Under the pieces are notes generated by a model. The model had not been told where the DNA came from. It worked only from the letters and a program-made list of their open reading frames with translations, and ran no database searches. 64,000 nucleotides of DNA from Oscillospiraceae bacterium (lineage in GTDB: Bacteria; Bacillota; Clostridia; Oscillospirales; Ruminococcaceae). Positions 9,328 to 17,670 of the stretch are shown here, one piece after another. The first letter of the stretch is position 1. Each line of letters opens with the position of its first letter. Both the position numbers and the translations under genes were made by a program. The stretch spans positions 38,409 to 102,408 of the forward strand of contig CAAGEZ010000013.1 in NCBI GenBank assembly GCA_900768995.1. The letters are read 5' to 3'.

Positions 9328-10703
9328 TGAGCGTCATAGATACAGTTCGGGAAACAATCGCCCGATACCATATGACCCCAAAGGGCAGCAGAGTCATCGC
9401 CTGCCTTTCGGGAGGAGCGGACAGCGTATGCCTGCTTAAAGTCCTCTCGGAGCTTAAAGATGAGCTTCACATATCACTGTCAGCCGTTCACGTGAACCAC
9501 TGTCTCAGGGGCGAGGAAAGCGACAGAGATATGCATTTCTGCCAGGCTCTCTGCGAAAGCCTTGGTATCCCTCTGAGGGTATTTCACGTTGACGTGACGG
9601 GATACTGCGAAAGTCACGGCACATCTACCGAGGAGGGCGCAAGGATACTCCGCTACAACGCCTTTGCTGGGGAAGCACAGTGCCTTGGCGGGGCAAAGAT
9701 AGCCACCGCTCATAACCGTGGGGACAACTGCGAAACGGTGGTATTTAACCTTGCCCGTGGAACGGGGATAAAGGGTCTCAGGGGCATTCCTCCCGTCCGT
9801 GGGGATATAATCCGCCCCCTTATCCGTGTCACCCGTGAGGAAATTGAGGAGTATCTCCGCTCACTGGGTCAGGACTTTGTTACCGACAGCACCAATCTCA
9901 CCGAGGATTATTCCCGAAACATCATCAGGCACAGGGTAATTCCCGTTCTGAGCGGCATAAACGAGGGCTTCGGCAGGGCTGTGACACGGCTTTCCGAAAG
10001 TGCTGCAGAGGACGAGGACTATTTTGAAGAGCTTATCAAAACTATCCCCGAAAGCGATATATGCACCTATCCCCCGTCGGTGAGAAAGCGATACATCAGA
10101 AAAAAGCTGGCGGAGTCGGGTGCAGAGTGCTCATATGAGCGGCTCTGCGAGCTTGACGGTATGATGACTTCGGGTAAGAATGTGAGATATGACCTGAAAG
10201 GAGACCTTTTTGCCGTTTTTGACAAGGGCAGAATGGAGATAAAAAATATCCCGTCAAAGGCTGACATCGGCTTTGAAAAAAGGGTGGATATAAGCCGTGA
10301 GGGTGAGATTTTCGTCCCCGATTTTGATAAAACGGTGATAATTCGGAGACCCGATAATGATATTTTCACCGATGACGGCAATGTTCAAAGAAAATTAACA
10401 AACCGCCTTGTAAATTGTGATAAAATACAAGGTGTTGTAACTGTACGAAACAAGCACGACGGCGACAAAATATGCTTTCACGGCAGAGGTGTCACCACCA
10501 AGCTCAAAAAGCATTTTAACGCCTTAAAGCTCTCCGAAACCCAGCGGCAAAGTGCCCTTGTTATGGAAGATGAGCTTGGCATATTCTGGTGCGAATACGG
10601 CGGAGCGGCGGAAAGAGTTTTTCCCACAGCCTCCGACAGCACTCACAAAATCATAGATATAACAGTCAGAAAGACGGCGGAAAATGGTAAACGGAACAAT
10701 TAA
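9327..10703 (+). CDS. tilS: tRNA(Ile)-lysidine synthetase
   Basis: Modifies the wobble cytidine of tRNA-Ile(CAU) to lysidine. The PP-loop ATP motif reads CLSGGADSVCLL near residue 27-38, and VHVNHCLRGEESDRD follows at about 55. The C-terminal third carries the TilS-C region (GVTTKLKKHFN). 458 residues is normal for the family. The gene overlaps dnaB upstream (TGATGA junction) and hpt downstream by 20 bases; the tilS-hpt-ftsH order is classical for Firmicutes. Confidence 0.97.
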   Translation: MSVIDTVRETIARYHMTPKGSRVIACLSGGADSVCLLKVLSELKDELHISLSAVHVNHCLRGEESDRDMHFCQALCESLGIPLRVFHVDVTGYCESHGTSTEEGARILRYNAFAGEAQCLGGAKIATAHNRGDNCETVVFNLARGTGIKGLRGIPPVRGDIIRPLIRVTREEIEEYLRSLGQDFVTDSTNLTEDYSRNIIRHRVIPVLSGINEGFGRAVTRLSESAAEDEDYFEELIKTIPESDICTYPPSVRKRYIRKKLAESGAECSYERLCELDGMMTSGKNVRYDLKGDLFAVFDKGRMEIKNIPSKADIGFEKRVDISREGEIFVPDFDKTVIIRRPDNDIFTDDGNVQRKLTNRLVNCDKIQGVVTVRNKHDGDKICFHGRGVTTKLKKHFNALKLSETQRQSALVMEDELGIFWCEYGGAAERVFPTASDSTHKIIDITVRKTAENGKRNN

Positions 10704-11235
10704 TAATTACGGCTACAGCGGGATAAAGCGTGAGCTTATCTCCGAGGCAGAGCTGCAGGAAAAAATAAGAGAGGCAGGCAAAAAAATATCCCGTGAATAT
10801 GCGGGAAAGCCCCTTTTGCTCGTAAGCATTCTCAAAGGCTCATTTATGTTTCTCGCAGACCTTTGCAGATCCATTGAGATACCCTGCGAGGTGGCTTTTA
10901 TGTCCGCTTCAAGCTATGGGGACGGCACTGTGTCCTCAGGAAATGTGAAGATAAAACTCGACATCGACCGTGACATTTCAAAATATCACGTTATCATCGC
11001 CGAGGATATCATAGATTCGGGCAGAACTCTTACAAGCATTTGCGAGCTGCTCCGTGAGCGAAACCCCTTATCCCTCAGCATCTACACTCTTCTGGACAAG
11101 CCCTCAAGGCACGTGACGGATTTAAAGGCTGATTATATCCTTTTCACCGTCCCCGACCTTTTCGTTGTGGGCTATGGTCTCGATTACGCTGAGAAGTTCA
11201 GAAATCTTCCCTACATTGCAGAAGCAGAGCTTTAA
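10684..11235 (+). CDS. hpt: Hypoxanthine-guanine phosphoribosyltransferase
   Basis: 183 residues; purine salvage enzyme converting hypoxanthine or guanine plus PRPP to IMP or GMP. The PRPP-binding loop reads VIIAEDIIDSGRTLTSI at about residues 99-115, and LLVSILKGSFMFLADL is the upstream conserved segment. The ATG lies inside the tilS end, behind a GGCGG-type ribosome binding site. In Bacillus, TilS and Hpt jointly stimulate ftsH transcription; the same gene order here allows that but does not show it. Confidence 0.97.
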   Translation: MVNGTINNYGYSGIKRELISEAELQEKIREAGKKISREYAGKPLLLVSILKGSFMFLADLCRSIEIPCEVAFMSASSYGDGTVSSGNVKIKLDIDRDISKYHVIIAEDIIDSGRTLTSICELLRERNPLSLSIYTLLDKPSRHVTDLKADYILFTVPDLFVVGYGLDYAEKFRNLPYIAEAEL

Positions 11236-11283
11236 TTTTTTTAGCGGTGCGGTATTTCCGCATCAGGAAAGGAAAATCAGCAG

Positions 11284-13281
11284 ATGAAAAAAGGCAGCGG
11301 TTTATTTATTTACATTATAATAGCCATTGTTCTGATGTTTTCAATGGTCTATTTCCTGAGGCAGTCGTCTCAGCCTAAGTCGGAATACACATATTCCCAG
11401 ATAATGGAATACTTTGACAACTATCAGGTATCAAAGTACACCTTTGACCTTGGCACGGGCGACCTCGAAATGACTGTGAACAATGACGACGGCACTACAA
11501 AGAGCATCAAGTACACCGTCCCCAACGTAAGCATCTTCATTGACGAGATACAGTATGCTGACGGCGGCGAGGACAACTACCGTGAGGCTTACAACAAGCT
11601 CCACCCCGATGCTCCCCTCAGTCAGGAATACTACAAAATTCAGGACAACACTTGGCTCTACAACGTTCTCCCCTCCCTCGTCCTCATAATCCTTATGGTG
11701 GCGCTGTTCATCTTTATGATGAGACAGGCAGGCGGCGGAACCAAGCTCAACAACTTCGGCAAGGCTAATATCAAGAACCAGTCCAAGAAAAAGAACACCT
11801 TCAAGGACGTTGCAGGCGCTGACGAGGAAAAGCAGGAGCTTGCAGAGATAGTTGACTTCCTCAAAAATCCCAAGAAATACAATGATATCGGCGCAAGAAT
11901 ACCCAAGGGCGTGCTCCTTATGGGCCCTCCGGGTACAGGTAAGACCCTTCTTGCAAAGGCTGTTGCAGGCGAAGCAGGCGTTCCTTTCTTCTCCATCTCA
12001 GGCTCGGACTTCGTTGAGATGTTCGTGGGCGTGGGTGCAAGCCGTGTAAGAGACCTTTTTGAAACAGCAAAGAAGAATGCACCCGCTATCGTATTCATCG
12101 ATGAGATCGACGCTGTGGGCCGTCAGAGAGGCGCAGGTCTCGGCGGCGGTCACGATGAGCGTGAGCAGACCCTTAACCAGCTCCTTGTTGAAATGGACGG
12201 CTTTGAGGGCAATGAGGGCGTTATCGTTATCGCAGCCACCAACCGACGTGATATCCTTGATCCCGCACTTCTCCGTCCCGGACGTTTCGACAGAGAGGTT
12301 ATGGTTGGATATCCCGACGTTAAGGGACGTGAAGAGATACTCAAGGTTCACGCCAAGAACAAGCCTCTCGGTCCCGATGTTGACCTTAAGGTCATCGCAA
12401 AGACAACCCAGTTCTTCACAGGTGCAGACCTTGAAAACCTTCTTAATGAAGCCGCTCTCCTTGCAGCCCGTCACGACAGACGTGCGATAACCGAGGAGGA
12501 TATCGAAGAGGCTACACTTAAGGTTATCGCAGGTCCCGAAAAGAAATCGGCACTTGTTACCGACCGTGACAAGAAGATAACCGCATATCACGAGGCAGGA
12601 CACGCCGTTGCGGCATATTTTCTCCCCGAGTGCGAAAAGGTACATCAGGTCACAACAATTCAGCGTGGACAGGCAGCAGGTCTTACAGTGTGCCGTCCCG
12701 AAAATGATGACAACCACGTTACAAAGGGCAAGATGTATCAGGACATCATTATGACAATGGGCGGACGTGTTTCCGAAGCCATCAGCTTTGATGATGTTTG
12801 CACCGGTGCATCGGGCGATATCCAGCAGGCTACAAAGCGTGCAAGAGCAATGGTGACACAGTACGGCTTCTCTGAAAAGCTTGGCCCCGTTCAGTACGGC
12901 GGCGGCAACAACGAGGTGTTCCTCGGCAGAGATTACGGACACACAAGAGATTACAGCGAATCCACCGCAGCCCTCATTGATGAGGAAGTAAAGAACCTCA
13001 TCACAAAGGCATACAAGGACTGCGAGGCGCTCCTTAAAGAGCATTACGACAAGGTAAAGGAGCTTGGCGAATATCTTATCGAGTATGAGAAGATAGACGG
13101 CAACGATTTTGAGAAGATTATGAAGGGCGAGCTTGTCTGGGAAAAGAAGGACAAGAAGCTTGAAGAATCCAAGGCTGAAACAGAGGAAAACAAGGAAACA
13201 TCTTCCGATGAAGAGAAATCTGAAGCTTCCGTAAGCCCTGAAAAGGGTACAGATGAAAAGTCTGATGAAACCAAGGAATAA
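11284..13281 (+). CDS. ftsH: ATP-dependent zinc metalloprotease FtsH
   Basis: Membrane-anchored AAA+ protease that degrades misfolded and regulatory proteins. Transmembrane segments lie at about residues 6-24 and 127-147, flanking an extracytoplasmic domain. The AAA module has Walker A GPPGTGKT near 215-222 and Walker B IVFIDEIDAV; the second region of homology ends with the arginine-finger segment LLRPGRFDRE. The zinc site HEAGH is near residue 435. The last ~45 residues are an acidic Glu/Lys/Ser-rich tail. 665 residues, normal. A terminator follows directly. Confidence 0.98.
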   Translation: MKKGSGLFIYIIIAIVLMFSMVYFLRQSSQPKSEYTYSQIMEYFDNYQVSKYTFDLGTGDLEMTVNNDDGTTKSIKYTVPNVSIFIDEIQYADGGEDNYREAYNKLHPDAPLSQEYYKIQDNTWLYNVLPSLVLIILMVALFIFMMRQAGGGTKLNNFGKANIKNQSKKKNTFKDVAGADEEKQELAEIVDFLKNPKKYNDIGARIPKGVLLMGPPGTGKTLLAKAVAGEAGVPFFSISGSDFVEMFVGVGASRVRDLFETAKKNAPAIVFIDEIDAVGRQRGAGLGGGHDEREQTLNQLLVEMDGFEGNEGVIVIAATNRRDILDPALLRPGRFDREVMVGYPDVKGREEILKVHAKNKPLGPDVDLKVIAKTTQFFTGADLENLLNEAALLAARHDRRAITEEDIEEATLKVIAGPEKKSALVTDRDKKITAYHEAGHAVAAYFLPECEKVHQVTTIQRGQAAGLTVCRPENDDNHVTKGKMYQDIIMTMGGRVSEAISFDDVCTGASGDIQQATKRARAMVTQYGFSEKLGPVQYGGGNNEVFLGRDYGHTRDYSESTAALIDEEVKNLITKAYKDCEALLKEHYDKVKELGEYLIEYEKIDGNDFEKIMKGELVWEKKDKKLEESKAETEENKETSSDEEKSEASVSPEKGTDEKSDETKE

Positions 13282-13293
13282 CCAATAAATAAC

Positions 13294-13328
13294 AAAGCCT
13301 CCGACCTGAAAAGATCGGAGGTTTTATT
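13294..13328 (+). terminator. Terminator after ftsH
   Basis: CCTCCGA (13298-13304) pairs with TCGGAGG (13315-13321), followed by a T-rich tail; placed just after the ftsH stop. Confidence 0.9.
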
Positions 13329-13331
13329 GTT

Positions 13332-13366
13332 AAAAAAACGGGTACTTTGCAGCACCCGTTTTTTAT
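13332..13366. terminator. Bidirectional terminator between convergent genes
   Basis: AAAAAAACGGGT pairs with ACCCGTTTTTT around a short loop, with A and T runs on both sides. It can end transcription from ftsH and from the minus-strand gene ending at 13369. Confidence 0.85.
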
Positions 13367-13368
13367 TA

Positions 13369-13821
13369 TTAACTTAAATATCCCGCGGCAACTTCTTTGT
13401 TATTTTTCACCTTATAAACCCTTACTTCAATGTCATCATCAGTATTTCTCAATATAAATTCATCTTTGACCTTAATGGACATTCCGCTCTGAATATTTGT
13501 ATCGGTATCTACAGTGCTTAAATAAGAATTGGGAAGCTCGATACCGTTCTGATATGCCTTCATATAATATACGCTGTCAAATGAACTATCCTTGCCAGAA
13601 TTATTTTTAAATGTTAGTTCAACCTCTACATAATTATCGAGAGTACCCCACTCAATTTGCCCCCCATTGATCGTGACAGAATACGGCTCAAATAAATTAC
13701 GCTTTTTTTCTGGGTCAGTATTAGGCATTTTGTACAGGAAATAATACAAAAGCAGTATTATTCCAATTATCACCACCAAAGCTATCCACCCATAATTTTT
13801 GGATTCCGACTTATCGTCCAT
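13369..13821 (-). CDS. Membrane-anchored protein, DUF5067-like
   Basis: 150 residues with one N-terminal transmembrane segment at about residues 10-30 (WIALVVIIGIILLLYYFLY) and an extracytoplasmic beta-rich domain. The segment NYVEVELTFKNNSGKDSSF, then MKAYQNGIEL, and a late hydrophilic strand pattern recall the immunoglobulin-like DUF5067 family of Gram-positive lipoproteins; this is resemblance only. GGAGATT lies 8 bases upstream of ATG. It is a single gene, isolated by terminators on both sides and with more A+T than its neighbours. Confidence 0.6.
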   Translation of the reverse strand: MDDKSESKNYGWIALVVIIGIILLLYYFLYKMPNTDPEKKRNLFEPYSVTINGGQIEWGTLDNYVEVELTFKNNSGKDSSFDSVYYMKAYQNGIELPNSYLSTVDTDTNIQSGMSIKVKDEFILRNTDDDIEVRVYKVKNNKEVAAGYLS

Positions 13822-13929
13822 TTTTATAATCTCCTTTGCTGCGATACGAAGATCGCTGAATTTTCTATATTATACCATATTACAACATAAAATTGGTTAG
13901 CTGACAGCACACATCGGTTTGCCTGAAAA

Positions 13930-13965
13930 TAAAAAAATACCGCACCCCTTTCGGAATGCGGTATA
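13930..13965 (-). terminator. Terminator after pflA
   Basis: ATACCGCA pairs with TGCGGTAT; read on the minus strand it is followed by a U-rich run (complement of the A7 at 13931-13937). Ends the pfl operon. Confidence 0.9.
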
Positions 13966-13975
13966 AAAGTTCGTT

Positions 13976-14740
13976 TTACTTGTTTCGTTCAGCCATAAGA
14001 CCGTCCCTGATGCCCTGCATAATAACGTCTCTCGCCTTAACAGCGTCAGCCTTGGAAAGAGGCTCAACGTCTTTCAGCACGTAATCAATGCCGAGATTCT
14101 GGTATTTTACCTTGCCCATATCGTGGTAAGGAAGAACATCAAGTGCCTTTACCGACTTAAGTCCCGAAATGAACACGCCAAGCTCGTGGAGCCAGTGGTC
14201 ATTCTGAGTGATGCCGGGAACAACAACGTGACGTATCCAAAGCTCCTTTTTCTTATCGCTTGCATATTTTGCAAAAGCAAGGATATTTTTGTTGCTCTGA
14301 CCCGTAAGCTTTTTGTGCTCCCCGTCATCAATATGCTTGATGTCAAGCATTATAACATCGGTAACGTCCATAAGTCTGTCAACAGCGGCTGTATTTTCGG
14401 GATTAAAAGTAATTCCCGAAGTATCGAGACAGGTGTGAATACCCCTCTCCTTAGCCTTTTCAAAAAGTTCGGTAAGGAATCCGAGCTGAGCCATAGGCTC
14501 TCCGCCTGTGCAGGTCAATCCGCCGTCCTTCAGAAATTCCTTAACGCCGTCATACATATTCAAAATCTCTTCCGCAGAAACTTCTCTGCCGAGACCGTTT
14601 GTATCGGTATGGAACTCCCATGTGTCAGGATTGTGGCAGTACTGGCATCTCATAGGACATCCCTGGAAAAAGACGACGAACCTGATACCGGGTCCGTCGA
14701 CTGTTCCGAACGATTCAGTTGAATGAATGAAGCCGTTCAT
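13976..14740 (-). CDS. pflA: Pyruvate formate-lyase activating enzyme
   Basis: Radical SAM enzyme that abstracts a hydrogen from the glycine of PFL. The cluster motif CxxxCxxC appears as GCPMRCQYCHNPDTW at about residues 27-41, and FFQGCPMRC is classical for PFL activases; GGEPMAQ follows near 80. 254 residues is normal. It lies 9 bases after the small glycyl-radical gene, so activase and its target residue are translated side by side. Confidence 0.97.
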   Translation of the reverse strand: MNGFIHSTESFGTVDGPGIRFVVFFQGCPMRCQYCHNPDTWEFHTDTNGLGREVSAEEILNMYDGVKEFLKDGGLTCTGGEPMAQLGFLTELFEKAKERGIHTCLDTSGITFNPENTAAVDRLMDVTDVIMLDIKHIDDGEHKKLTGQSNKNILAFAKYASDKKKELWIRHVVVPGITQNDHWLHELGVFISGLKSVKALDVLPYHDMGKVKYQNLGIDYVLKDVEPLSKADAVKARDVIMQGIRDGLMAERNK

Positions 14741-14749
14741 AAGTTCAAA

Positions 14750-14992
14750 TCAAAGAGCTGCGTGGAATGTTCTGGAGATAACGTCGTCCTGCTGCTCCTT
14801 GGTGAGCTTGATGAAGTTTACAGCGTATCCGGAAACACGGATAGTGAGCTGAGGATAGTTCTCGGGGTGCTTCTGAGCATCGAGAAGAGTCTCTCTTGTG
14901 AATACGTTAACGTTAAGGTGGTGGCCGCCCTTGATTGCATAACCGTCAAGAAGACCAACGAGGTTGTTTATCTGCTGTGCATTTGCTGCCAT
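14750..14992 (-). CDS. Stand-alone glycyl-radical domain of pyruvate formate-lyase
   Basis: 80 residues corresponding to the C-terminal end of PFL. It contains the radical-site signature RVSGYAV and the conserved flanks LTIRVSGYAVNFIKLTKEQQ and HLNVNVFTRETLLDA. The start is ATG at 14992, preceded by GGAAGGAG with 7 bases spacing; an open frame extends 16 codons further but lacks a ribosome binding site. The 696-residue gene just upstream lacks this domain, so the two are best read as two subunits of one enzyme rather than PFL plus a repair protein. It resembles the GrcA/YfiD spare-part protein, which in other bacteria accompanies a full-length PFL. Confidence 0.9.
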   Translation of the reverse strand: MAANAQQINNLVGLLDGYAIKGGHHLNVNVFTRETLLDAQKHPENYPQLTIRVSGYAVNFIKLTKEQQDDVISRTFHAAL

Positions 14993-15044
14993 AGTAAAAA
15001 CTCCTTCCATAAACAGATGAAATATACTTGTTTGGTACACTTTC

Positions 15045-15115
15045 TATATGCTTATAGTAGCATATAAATGTGTTCTTTTTGTGCCGATAGTTTTACAAAT
15101 TTGTAAAACTATCGG
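15045..15115 (-). repeat. Two perfect inverted repeats between the two pfl subunit genes
   Basis: 15084-15115 is a perfect 32-base palindrome (left half CCGATAGTTTTACAAA, right half its exact complement), with no loop and no T run after it. 15045-15066 is a second hairpin, TATATGC / GCATATA with an 8-base loop. They fill the 144-base gap between the large PFL gene and the glycyl-radical gene. They could form mRNA hairpins that set relative expression or stabilise processed mRNA, or bind a dimeric regulator. Confidence 0.8.
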
Positions 15116-15136
15116 CTGAGGAATCATAACCTTTGA

Positions 15137-17227
15137 TTATCTGTCGTTGTCGCTTGTGTTGGGGATATTGCCGCAAACGGGGCAAAGAGCGTCGATGTCG
15201 AGGTCGCCAACGAATACGCCTGTATCCTTACCGAGAGCGTCAGGAATGATGGAGAATGTGTTGGAGATACCGTCCTGTGCATTGGAGAACTCGAGCTTGG
15301 ATACAGAGGAGAGAGATGCGGAAGCACCGTGAGTATCTCTGCCGTGCATGGGGTTAGCACCGGGTGCGAGAGGCACACCAAGCTTACGTCCATCAGGTGT
15401 GGAACCTGTCTTCTTACCGTAAACAACGTTGGAAGTGATGGTAAGGATAGAAGTTGTGGGGATACCGCCTCTGTAAGTCTGCTGCTGACGGATCTTGTTC
15501 ATAAATCTGTTGAGGATATCCTCAGCGATCTCATCAACACGGTCATCATCGTTGCCGTACTTGGGGAAGTCGCCTTCGATCTCGTAGTCAACAACGATAC
15601 CGTTCTCGTTTCTTACAGTCTTTACCTTAGCGTACTTGATAGCGGAGAGGGAGTCTGCAACAACGGAAATACCGGCGATACCTGTAGCGAAGTATCTCTT
15701 TACCTCTCTGTCGTGGAGTGCCATCTGGAGGCTCTCGTAGCAGTACTTGTCGTGCATATAGTGAATGATGTTAAGAGTGTTAACATAGAGCTCTGCGAGC
15801 CATGTCATCATATCATCATACTTCTCCATAACCTCATCGTAATCGAGGTACTCGGAAGTGATAGGTCTGAGCTTTGTAGCGACCTGAACGCCGCTGATCT
15901 CATCAACACCGCCGTTTATAGCGTAGAGGAGGCACTTAGCGAGGTTAGCTCTTGCGCCGAAGAACTGCATTTCCTTGCCGACTCTCATAGAAGATACGCA
16001 GCAAGCGATAGCGTAGTCATCGCCGTGAGTTACTCTCATAAGGTCATCGTTCTCGTACTGGATAGAAGAAGTATTGATAGAGATCTTTGCGCAGTATGCC
16101 TTCCAAGCAGCGGGAAGTCTTGTGGACCAGAGAACTGTCATATTGGGCTCGGGAGCTGTGCCGAGGTTCTCAAGAGTATGGAGGTAACGGAAGCAGTTCT
16201 TTGTAACCATATGTCTGCCGTCGATGCCCATACCGCCGAGGGACTCTGTTACCCACTGGGGGTCGCCGGAGAAGAGGGAGTTGTACTCGGGAGTTCTTGC
16301 AAATCTTACAAGACGGAGCTTCATAATGAAGTGGTCGATGAGCTCCTGAGCCTGCTCTTCAGTAAGTCTGCCGAGCTTGAAATCTCTCTCGAAGTAGATA
16401 TCGAGGAATGTGGAAGTACGTCCGAGGGACATAGCCGCACCGTTCTGATCCTTAACAGCACCGAGGTAGCCGAAGTAAACAGCCTGAACAGCTTCCTTAG
16501 CTGTTACAGCGGGCTTGGAGATATCGCAGCCGTAGATCTCAGCCATCTTCTTGAGGTTTTCAAGAGCTCTGATCTGCTCAGCGATCTCTTCTCTTGCACG
16601 GATCTTTTCTTCGGTCATAGGGCAGGTGTAGAAAGCCTTCTGCTCCTTCTTGTCCTCGATAAGTCTGTCAACGCCGTACAGAGCAACACGTCTGTAGTCG
16701 CCGATGATTCTTCCTCTGCCGTATGCATCGGGAAGACCTGTGAGGATATGAGCGGTTCTTGCAGCTCTCATTTCAGGTGTATAAACATCGAATACGCCTG
16801 CGTTATGAGTCTTGCGGTATTCGGTGAAGATGTGCTTTATTTCAGGATCGATAGTGTAGCCGTTGTCAGAGCAAGCCTTTTCAGCCATTCTGAGGCCGCC
16901 GTAAGGCATAAGAGCTCTCTTGAAGGGCTTGTCTGTCTGGAGACCAACGATCTGCTCGAGGTCCTTTTCGATATAGCCTGCGCCGTGGGATACGAGGGAA
17001 GATACGACCTTGGTGTCCATATCGAGAACGCCGCCTGCTTCTCTTTCCTTCTTAGCAAGCTCCATTACGTCAGCCCAGAGCTTCTTGGTAGCATCCGTAG
17101 GGCCTGCGAGGAAGCTTTCGTCGCCGTCATAGGGAGTGTAGTTCTTCTGGATAAATTCACGGACATTGATCTCCTTGGTCCAGTGACCGCCCTTGAATCC
17201 TTCCCATTCCTTAGGCATCTGATTCAT
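15137..17227 (-). CDS. pflB: Pyruvate formate-lyase catalytic subunit lacking the glycyl-radical domain
   Basis: Converts pyruvate and CoA to acetyl-CoA and formate. The start is ATG at 17227, 9 bases after AGGAGG; the longer open frame upstream is in the untranslated leader. The catalytic cysteine pair is visible in YAIACCVSSMRVGKE, equivalent to Cys418-Cys419 of the E. coli enzyme, and the substrate region GRRTPDG-like text appears as KKTGSTPDGRKLG. The product is 696 residues and stops at CPVCGNIPNTSDNDR, where family members continue into the roughly 80-residue radical domain; that domain is the next gene. The short tail carries a CxxC pair not seen in standard PFL. Confidence 0.95.
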   Translation of the reverse strand: MNQMPKEWEGFKGGHWTKEINVREFIQKNYTPYDGDESFLAGPTDATKKLWADVMELAKKEREAGGVLDMDTKVVSSLVSHGAGYIEKDLEQIVGLQTDKPFKRALMPYGGLRMAEKACSDNGYTIDPEIKHIFTEYRKTHNAGVFDVYTPEMRAARTAHILTGLPDAYGRGRIIGDYRRVALYGVDRLIEDKKEQKAFYTCPMTEEKIRAREEIAEQIRALENLKKMAEIYGCDISKPAVTAKEAVQAVYFGYLGAVKDQNGAAMSLGRTSTFLDIYFERDFKLGRLTEEQAQELIDHFIMKLRLVRFARTPEYNSLFSGDPQWVTESLGGMGIDGRHMVTKNCFRYLHTLENLGTAPEPNMTVLWSTRLPAAWKAYCAKISINTSSIQYENDDLMRVTHGDDYAIACCVSSMRVGKEMQFFGARANLAKCLLYAINGGVDEISGVQVATKLRPITSEYLDYDEVMEKYDDMMTWLAELYVNTLNIIHYMHDKYCYESLQMALHDREVKRYFATGIAGISVVADSLSAIKYAKVKTVRNENGIVVDYEIEGDFPKYGNDDDRVDEIAEDILNRFMNKIRQQQTYRGGIPTTSILTITSNVVYGKKTGSTPDGRKLGVPLAPGANPMHGRDTHGASASLSSVSKLEFSNAQDGISNTFSIIPDALGKDTGVFVGDLDIDALCPVCGNIPNTSDNDR

Positions 17228-17250
17228 AATTAATTTTCCTCCTTCAATCT

Positions 17251-17309
17251 TTCGCACAGCCCTTATGAGGCTCTGCGAAGCTGTCTTCCGCACTGTCCTT
17301 ATGGGACAG
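17251..17309 (-). promoter_or_regulatory. Paired hairpins with a shared loop in the pfl leader
   Basis: On the minus strand two stem-loops follow each other 24 bases before the pfl ribosome binding site: CTGTCC-CATAA-GGACAG (17293-17309) and AGCC-TCATAAG-GGCT (17259-17273), the latter extended by an outer TTCGCA/TGCGAA stem (17251-17278). Both expose a CATAAG loop, and the flanks repeat as GTGCGGAA and GTGCGAAA. The arrangement suggests a repeated RNA-protein recognition site. Confidence 0.5.
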
Positions 17310-17614
17310 AGTAAAGCATTTTTAGTAAAATATGCCCATATGTACAAAAATGCACATAATTTTTATAGCAGACCCCGAAGATATTATGCATATACACAAC
17401 GGAAGTCCTATAAACTATACTTTTTAAGTATCATTTTAATACCCAAAAAACAGACCCGATTGCCTTTCGGCATAGGACACTGCGCACATTTTAGCTTCAA
17501 TCTTATGATACAACATATGCACACTTTTGTCAAGTGGTTTTTTGGATATTTCGGCAGTTTTCATAAAAATTTGACCGTGATTTTAATTTATGATTTTATA
17601 GGTGAAATGATTTC
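17310..17614 (-). other. Long untranslated leader and promoter region of pfl
   Basis: No coding frame is credible here. It holds the pfl promoter (17505-17533) and about 190 bases of A+T-rich leader ahead of the paired hairpins. I see no further structure. Confidence 0.6.
17505..17533 (-). promoter_or_regulatory. Promoter of the pfl operon
   Basis: Minus strand TTGACA (17533-17528), 17-base spacer, TATCAT (17510-17505). It gives a leader of about 270 bases before the pfl start. Confidence 0.8.
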
Positions 17615-17661
17615 TTAAAAATTGCCGCACAACGCCGTATTATTGGCATTATGCGGCATAA
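17615..17661 (-). terminator. Terminator after the large repeat protein gene
   Basis: On the minus strand TGCCGCA and TGCGGCA flank a G+C-containing loop and are followed by ATTTTTAAG. Lies directly after the stop at 17671. Confidence 0.75.
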
Positions 17662-17670
17662 TTTCATTTA

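Noticed and set aside
11998..13044. Minus-strand open frame opposite ftsH (348 codons)
   Set aside because: Antisense shadow of ftsH; no start signal and no recognisable domain.
15084..15115. Palindrome as a Rho-independent terminator of pflB
   Set aside because: No T run on either side and no loop; kept as a hairpin or operator of unknown role.
15329..17233. Long open frame on the plus strand opposite pflB (634 codons)
   Set aside because: It is a mirror of a highly biased coding strand; its product is Ser/Leu/Cys-rich without motifs, and pflB is certain.
17228..17560. Rex operator in the pfl promoter region
   Set aside because: I searched for TTGTGAA-N4-TTCACAA and TTGTTAA-type sites and found only partial half-sites.
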